From Scatomorpha gallistercoris (GTDB lineage Bacteria; Bacillota; Clostridia; Oscillospirales; Oscillospiraceae), in contig DVFX01000028.1 in assembly GCA_018713005.1 (NCBI GenBank), positions 8,718 to 72,717 on the forward strand: a DNA stretch of 64,000 nt, given 5' to 3'. The notes below the pieces were generated by a model. The model was not told where the DNA came from. It worked only from the letters and a program-made list of their open reading frames with translations, and did not search any database. Positions 59,564-64,000 of this stretch are shown here, piece after piece. Every line of letters begins with the position of its first letter. Position 1 is the first letter of the stretch. A program made the position numbers and the translations under genes.

Positions 59564-60463
59564 TCAGGTTAGACTGAAGGACGTATGACAGCCTTCGGCA
59601 AAGGAAGGGGCCTTCATTATCCAGCTGCCCTCGTTACCGTTGTCGTCGGAACAGGCAATATAGCAGTCCTTGGTGCCCGGCCTGACCGCGGCGTGGGCGC
59701 CGCAGAGATTATGGCCGGCTTCACGGTTCGGCATGAGAATCTGGCCGCAGGGATAGCCGTCGCGGTTGAGGATAACGACGCGGCCCTGGTTGAACAGGCA
59801 GGCATACAGGTTGTCGTCCGAGTCGACCTCGCAGGAGTCGGGACCGAAGTACCCGGTGGTGTGATAGACGACGGTGCCGAGCCCGAGGTTGTTCATTGGT
59901 ATGCGCAGTACGCGCCCTGCGGTGAACTCCGTCAACCACATGACACTGTAGTCCGTCGAGAAGGCTATGCCGTTGGGTCCGCACAGGTGGGGAATAAAGC
60001 ACTCCTGCTCCTTCATGTCGGGAGCGAAGCGGTACACTGCGCCGGTGGGGTGGTACACGGTGCCGGAAAACTTGGTATAGTACATGCAGCCTTCGGCGTC
60101 AAAGGCTACGCCATCTATGTCGCAGCCCTCGACGAGCACGTCCATGGTCTTGCCGTCAGGGTCGGCCATAATAAGTCTGCCGCTCTTTCTGCCCGCAAGG
60201 CAGGGTATGAACATTCTGCCGTCACGGTGGAGTTTGACGCTGGCAGGGCGGGTGTCGGCGTCCTCCCATACGACCCTGAGTTCAAGCGTATTCATGTCGA
60301 GCTTGTAGACACGCCCGGTGTAGTTGCTGGTGAAGTACATGTCGCCGTTTTTGTCAAAAGTTGTACCCTCGAGGCGCTTCGGCCTGTCGCGGTGAACGAG
60401 AAAGAACTTTTCTGCGGTGACACTCAGCAGGCCCTGCTCTCCGGGCGGCGGCAGACAGACCAT
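59564..60463 (-). CDS. SMP-30/gluconolactonase-like beta-propeller
   Basis: A 299-residue six-blade propeller-type lactonase. Family features include EGTTFDKNGDMYFTSNYTGR, IDGVAFDAEGCMYYTKFSG and GPNGIAFSTDYSVMWLTE with the metal-binding Asn/Asp pattern. No signal peptide. The start is uncertain: ATG 60463 or TTG 60478, neither with a good ribosome site. Its start region nearly touches that of the divergent dehydrogenase remnant (60489), leaving no room for a promoter, which hints at rearrangement here as well. Confidence 0.72.
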   Translation of the reverse strand: MVCLPPPGEQGLLSVTAEKFFLVHRDRPKRLEGTTFDKNGDMYFTSNYTGRVYKLDMNTLELRVVWEDADTRPASVKLHRDGRMFIPCLAGRKSGRLIMADPDGKTMDVLVEGCDIDGVAFDAEGCMYYTKFSGTVYHPTGAVYRFAPDMKEQECFIPHLCGPNGIAFSTDYSVMWLTEFTAGRVLRIPMNNLGLGTVVYHTTGYFGPDSCEVDSDDNLYACLFNQGRVVILNRDGYPCGQILMPNREAGHNLCGAHAAVRPGTKDCYIACSDDNGNEGSWIMKAPSFAEGCHTSFSLT

Positions 60464-60488
60464 TTTTCTGTGCTGCAAGGAGGCAACT

Positions 60489-60963
60489 ATGAATAACTTC
60501 AGCTATTTTTCCGCTGTGCGCACGATGTTTAATAACGACCTCGCCGAAGGCTTGAGCGAGGTCCGCGAGGTGCTTGGCGTAGACAAGGCCATGATTGTGA
60601 CGGACCCCGGCGTGGCAGCCCTGCCCATGTGGGGCGAGATGCAGGCGGCTATGGACTCTATCGGATTCGCCTGTGAACCCTTCACCAAGGGCAAGCCCAA
60701 CCACACCGACGTGACCATGACCGAGGCGGCAAACGCCCTCAATGCCTCCGACTGCGACGTTGTCATCGGCTTCGGCGGCGGCAGTGCCATCGACACGGAA
60801 AAGGCCGCGGCCCTGCTGGTCTGCAAATCCGGGCGAGCTCTCCGCCTACTACGGCAAGAAGATAATCTTCTGACACCACAGGCTCAGGCGGTTCAACGCC
60901 GGGGTTGAAGCGGGCTGCTCCCGGCTGTATACGGCGGCGTTCCACATTGCTCTCGGCTACTGA
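60489..60963 (+). pseudogene. Iron-containing alcohol dehydrogenase, broken
   Basis: AAGGAGG and ATG at 60489 start a good Fe-ADH N-terminus (NFSYFSAVRTMFNNDLAEGL) up to GFGGGSAIDTEKAAALLVCK. One extra base near 60830 then shifts the frame: with it removed the protein continues SGELSAYYGKKII as in intact relatives. After that only a TTGSGGS-like trace of the PTTAGTGSE region remains, so more than half the gene is missing. Confidence 0.75.
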
Positions 60964-60969
60964 CATAAA

Positions 60970-61011
60970 GCATCCCCTTTCACGCTTTATCATCTGCGTA
61001 AAAGGGGATGC
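60970..61011 (-). terminator. Hairpin ending the corrinoid methyltransferase operon
   Basis: GCATCCCCTTT (60970-60980) pairs with AAAGGGGATGC (61001-61011), extended inside by ACGC/GCGT. Leftward it is followed by TTTATG only, so the T-run is weak. Confidence 0.5.
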
Positions 61012-61039
61012 CTGAAAAAACGCGGAGCGAGCTTACCGC

Positions 61040-62746
61040 TTATGCGAGAAGCTTCAGCGCGGCCTGAGCGGCCTGGCCCGCGTCGGGTGTGTAGCAGTCG
61101 GCGCCTATCTCGTCGCAGTAGGCCTGGGTTATCGGCGCGCCGCCTATCATAACCTTCACGCTGCCGCGTATCCCGCGCTCGCCGGCCAGCTCTACGACGC
61201 GGCGCATCTCGTCCATTGTGGTTGTGAGCAGGGCGGAGCATGCGATTACCCCGCAGTGCTCTTTGACGGCGGTCTCTACAAATTGCTCGGCGGAGACGTC
61301 CACACCGAGGTCGACGACTTCTATGCCGCTGCCCTCCATCATTATTTTGACGAGGTTCTTGCCGATGTCGTGCATGTCGCCGCGCACTGTGCCGATGCAC
61401 ACGCGTCCGGCGCTATTACGCTCGGACGAAGCGAGCAGGGGCTTGAGCTTGTCGGTGGCGGAATTCATGGCCCTCGCCGCGACCAGCATCTCCGGAACGA
61501 AGGCGCGTCCGGCGCTGAAGTCGTCGCCCAGAAGCTGCATGCCACGCACCAGCGCGTCGAGCACGCTCTGTGCCTCCTCGCCGTCGGCAAGGGCGGCGTC
61601 GACCAGCTCCAGCACACGTTTGCGTCGGCCGAGGCGCAGCGCGTCGGCTATCTTGTCCAGGTTTTCGCCGCCGCTCTCGGCGTTTTCCTGCACGGTGACG
61701 TTCTCCCGGACGGCGCGAGGCGCGCCGCGGCGGACAATGCCCGCGCGTCCGGTGGGCAGATGCACCTCGCTGTTCCACGCGGCTATCTCTGCGTCAATCG
61801 CGGCGTCAACCTGGGGATATACCGCGCCTGGCAGGCCGTAGGTGATACTGGGTATGTAGTGCCCGCCGGGCGTGTTGGCCTCGAGCGCGGCGCGCACATA
61901 CGCCCTGATTTCAGCCTCAGAGGCGTCCGCGCGGTCTATCGCCGCGCCGATGCCGCCCATGAGTATCATGCGGCCCTGAAGGTGCTCCTGAAGCGCCGGG
62001 ATGTTGTTCTCGGGCAGGACGCCCTGCCAGCACTGTATGCCTATCTCGGCCATGTCCTCGATTATGTCGGCGAGGTAGGCGTCGCCGTGGTGGATGGCGA
62101 TGACGCCGCGAGAGCGGATGTAGCCGTAGAATTTGCGGTACGGCTCCTTGTAGAACTCGCGCCACATCTCGGGCTTCATAAAGAGCGCGTCCTTGGTACC
62201 CCAGTCGTCGTGGGAAAAGATGACGTCGGGGTGCAGCTTGTCTATTAGCAGCTTCACATAGCGCATGCGGTAGTCGCAGATGTAGTCGATGAGCTCGTGC
62301 ATCTCGTCCGGGTGCTCATAGAGGTTGGAGAGCGTGTCCTCAAAGCCCATGAGGAAGTGGCACTGCTCGAACATGCCCGTGCCCATGAAGCCCGCGATTA
62401 GCTTTTCGCCTCGCAGGGCGTCGGCCTTGGCGAGCGTGTCCTCCCAGCCCTCGGAGCAGTTGGCCTCTATGTCCGGGGCGTAGACGAACTCGCGCCAGCG
62501 GGTTATGTCGTGGAGCACTTTCTTCTCCTCGCTGGTGTCCGGCATGGGGCCGGGTGCGTCGGCCGGGAAGAGTATCGTCGTGCCCCAGCGGTCCACGCTC
62601 GTAGTGCCGCGCACGCGGTTGCCGCGCAGGTAGCGGTTGATGGGGTCGCCCGTCATCATGGCTAGGGCTTCGTACTGGTCGAGTATGCGCTCCGGCCTGC
62701 CGTCGGGCTTGAGCATTTCGAGGAAGATTTCTCTTGGCGTTGACAT
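61040..62746 (-). CDS. Methyltransferase fused to a corrinoid-binding protein
   Basis: A 568-residue two-part protein. Residues 1-335 resemble uroporphyrinogen decarboxylase-type methyltransferases (MtaA/CmuA-like): IAGFMGTGMFEQCHFLMGFE, FSHDDWGTKDALFMKPEMW, AIHHGDAYLADI. Residues 365-568 are a corrinoid protein: a helical cap (ALVRGMQLLGDDFSAGRAFV, then PEMLVAARAMNSA) and the B12-binding motif GTVRGDMHDIGKNLVKIMME with the cobalt-binding His. Fusion of the two is unusual though known for CmuA. It would move a methyl group through the cobamide. GGGGG lies before the ATG. The neighbours (DUF2284, RACo-like) fit an anaerobic demethylation system. Confidence 0.87.
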   Translation of the reverse strand: MSTPREIFLEMLKPDGRPERILDQYEALAMMTGDPINRYLRGNRVRGTTSVDRWGTTILFPADAPGPMPDTSEEKKVLHDITRWREFVYAPDIEANCSEGWEDTLAKADALRGEKLIAGFMGTGMFEQCHFLMGFEDTLSNLYEHPDEMHELIDYICDYRMRYVKLLIDKLHPDVIFSHDDWGTKDALFMKPEMWREFYKEPYRKFYGYIRSRGVIAIHHGDAYLADIIEDMAEIGIQCWQGVLPENNIPALQEHLQGRMILMGGIGAAIDRADASEAEIRAYVRAALEANTPGGHYIPSITYGLPGAVYPQVDAAIDAEIAAWNSEVHLPTGRAGIVRRGAPRAVRENVTVQENAESGGENLDKIADALRLGRRKRVLELVDAALADGEEAQSVLDALVRGMQLLGDDFSAGRAFVPEMLVAARAMNSATDKLKPLLASSERNSAGRVCIGTVRGDMHDIGKNLVKIMMEGSGIEVVDLGVDVSAEQFVETAVKEHCGVIACSALLTTTMDEMRRVVELAGERGIRGSVKVMIGGAPITQAYCDEIGADCYTPDAGQAAQAALKLLA

Positions 62747-62757
62747 GGTTTGACCCC

Positions 62758-63291
62758 CTAATTTATAAGTATGCAGGATGAATACGTTATCGTTGCCGGA
62801 CCGTGATAGTAATCGAGCCCGGCACTTTTACATGCGCTTGATACGAGTATGCCGTAGGCCTCCATGCTCGGCCAGAGCTTGTCGGGATGGCGGCATGGCT
62901 TGTCGGGATATGTGCACTTTACACAGCGGGTGCAGGAGCCCGCGCCCATGGGCAGGCAATCTCCGCGTGTAATCAGGCGTGCCTGCCTGGTGAGCGTGTC
63001 GAAGCGGCGCTTGTGGAGCGCTTCGGCGGCCCTCAGGCCCTCCACATCGAAGTCGCCGTCCAACTTGGACACCGTCTGCACCAGCACACAGCGCGAGAAT
63101 TTCCCGGCGCGTGCCTCAAGCGCCTCGATCGTACCGCAGGCGGGGGGACAGCTCCAGCACTTCCCGTAGCGCCTGCACCGCCCCGAGGCGCACATCCCGC
63201 GCACCTCCGGCGAAAACGTCAGCTTGCCCGCGTCGAACTCCGAGGCACACTCGAAGCCTATGTCCAGGGCAAGAGCGGTTAGCTCGGGCAT
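62758..63291 (-). CDS. DUF2284 cysteine-rich metal-binding protein
   Basis: A 177-residue protein with many cysteines: RGMCASGRCRRYGKCWSCPP near residue 35-50 and GSCTRCVKCTYPDKPCRHPD around 125. DUF2284 proteins are often encoded beside corrinoid methyltransferases; a metal or Fe-S site is likely, role unknown. AAAGGTGG precedes the ATG. It lies 11 bp upstream of the fused methyltransferase and is cotranscribed with it. Confidence 0.82.
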   Translation of the reverse strand: MPELTALALDIGFECASEFDAGKLTFSPEVRGMCASGRCRRYGKCWSCPPACGTIEALEARAGKFSRCVLVQTVSKLDGDFDVEGLRAAEALHKRRFDTLTRQARLITRGDCLPMGAGSCTRCVKCTYPDKPCRHPDKLWPSMEAYGILVSSACKSAGLDYYHGPATITYSSCILIN

Positions 63292-63300
63292 TCAAACGCC

Positions 63301-63661
63301 ACCTTTCAACGTGAGTAGTTAATTCCGGCAACATGGGTGCAGAATTGCCCCCCTCCGACCCGCTCCGCGGGCCACCTCCCCTGCAAGTCGTGACGGCACG
63401 TTGCAGCAATAATACCCACCGACTACCACCCGGCAGCGGCCGGCCGTAAGGCCGAGAACCGCGGTCGGCGGTGCACAAGAACGTATACGACGAAGGGATG
63501 ACCACGTTCGGTTACGCTGTGGCCATGTAACAGCCGGTAAACGTCGGTCTGGCACCCCAAGCGGCTTTCCTTTCGGGGGTGTGGGGGTGCTTTCTTTGGC
63601 CAAGCGCAAAGAAAGCATCCCCACAGGTGGCCGCAACTGCTCCAGTGGTTGCACGTACCCC
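63301..63661. other. Gene-free, repeat-like intergenic DNA
   Basis: About 500 bp separate DUF2284 from the divergent activase. No frame has family similarity. The sequence is built of short inverted repeats, such as TGCTTTCTTTG/CAAAGAAAGCA near 63589-63618, followed by the palindromic element at 63662. It looks like degenerate repeat DNA rather than a gene. Confidence 0.45.
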
Positions 63662-63683
63662 GGCGCACCTTATGCGGTGCGCC
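63662..63683. repeat. Dispersed palindromic element, copy 2
   Basis: GGCGCACC, loop TTATGC, GGTGCGCC, then CTACACGG. It shares stem and tail with 42973-42994, so a small repeat family is present in this genome. Confidence 0.6.
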
Positions 63684-63800
63684 CTACACGGCGGGCATGC
63701 AGGGGGCCATTCCCCTGCACCCACTCCTCCCGCGCGCTTGACCGCGCCTGCAAAAAATAGTATATTGGTAATACATTGATTATAAGGTGGTGAGGCCGCG

Positions 63801-64000
63801 GTGTCAACCGTCACCGTGCGCTCCGAGAGCGGAGACATCAAACTTGAATACGAGCCGGGCGTGACGCTCCTGGACGTCCTGAGCGCCGAGTCCTTCGACA
63901 TAGCCGCGCCCTGCGGCGGGCAGGGCAAGTGCGGCAAATGCGCCGTCACGCTAGTCTCGCCCGACGGCACGCGCGAGCGGGTGAACGCCTGCCGTATACT
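63801..64000 (+). CDS. Corrinoid reductive activase (RACo/RamA-like), N-terminal part, runs off right edge
   Basis: An open frame of 66 residues without a stop. It starts with GTG behind AAGGTGG/GTGAGG and encodes a 2Fe-2S ferredoxin domain: GVTLLDVLSAESF, then the cysteine pattern PCGGQGKCGKCAV and a later ACRI. This matches the N-terminus of DUF4445/ASKHA proteins that reduce inactive Co(II) corrinoid proteins with ATP. Divergent from the fused corrinoid methyltransferase, it is its likely reactivator. The ATPase part lies outside, so RACo-type is favoured, not proven. Confidence 0.8.
   Translation, partial: MSTVTVRSESGDIKLEYEPGVTLLDVLSAESFDIAAPCGGQGKCGKCAVTLVSPDGTRERVNACRI

Noticed and set aside
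1..64000. CRISPR array
   Set aside because: No regularly spaced direct repeats were found; only the cas3 start is present, so an array may lie to the left.

Overview
The window looks like the chromosome of a GC-rich, anaerobic, spore-forming clostridium, probably in or near Oscillospiraceae. This is inferred from gene content: a SigI/RsgI sigma/anti-sigma pair, a Spo0A-type DNA-binding protein, pyruvate:ferredoxin oxidoreductase, a biotin-dependent sodium-pump decarboxylase, a corrinoid methyltransferase with its reductive activase, AGGAGG-type ribosome binding sites and low-GC intergenic promoters. No rRNA, tRNA or CRISPR array was seen.

Layout. 1-352 (-): start of a cas3 HD nuclease gene running off the left edge, with a strong promoter. 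755-3271 (+): an acidic-repeat lipoprotein, sigI and rsgI. 3532-12492 (-): a complete acetoin/2-oxoacid dehydrogenase (aco) locus with AcoR-like activator, followed upstream by lipoate ligase (13644-12658) and a patatin. 14949-19315: an exchanger, sugar isomerase and Fe-dehydrogenase operon with a divergent LysR gene. 19323-24691: a decayed stretch in which a histidine kinase carries a 23-nt palindrome-forming insertion and is fused to an epimerase, next to a P-type ATPase and a damaged merR. 24666-33298 (+): a long operon starting with a 5'-truncated 2-oxoacid:ferredoxin oxidoreductase, then a CoA-transferase, a NadD paralogue, several unrecognised proteins, a MoaB/MogA-like protein, LarB and a one-domain LarC. 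33352-39281: a GntR regulator, a lone Spo0A DNA-binding domain, a HAD-NUDIX fusion behind a structured leader, MutT and two lipoproteins. 39350-44672 (-): branched-chain amino acid ABC transporter, preceded by a small Ile/Leu/Val-rich ORF and a terminator. 44852-59252: LacI, MBL hydrolase, 2-hydroxycarboxylate transporter, oxaloacetate-decarboxylase alpha, then divergently PFOR, two aconitase-family proteins and the gamma, biotin, beta and small subunits of the decarboxylase. 59306-64000: IS remnant, SMP-30 lactonase, broken alcohol dehydrogenase, and a corrinoid methyl-transfer cluster (fused methyltransferase-corrinoid protein, DUF2284, start of a RACo-like activase).

How the genes fit together. 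The aco locus would cleave acetoin or a related 2-oxo compound with a lipoyl-dependent complex, and the adjacent lplA would lipoylate its E2 and E3. The 47-59 kb block looks like uptake of a 2-hydroxy-di/tricarboxylate, dehydratase/isomerase steps, sodium-coupled oxaloacetate decarboxylation, and pyruvate oxidation by PFOR. The best candidate for an undescribed system is the 24.7-33.3 kb operon. NadD makes nicotinic acid adenine dinucleotide, which is the LarB substrate for the nickel-pincer nucleotide, and LarB and LarC act on it next. No LarA or LarE is present, so the unrecognised neighbours are candidate cofactor users or alternative cofactor enzymes.

Several junctions (20.55 kb, 21.43 kb, 24.66 kb, 60.83 kb) look like deletions, insertions or frameshifts. 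They may be real genome decay or assembly errors; raw reads would decide.
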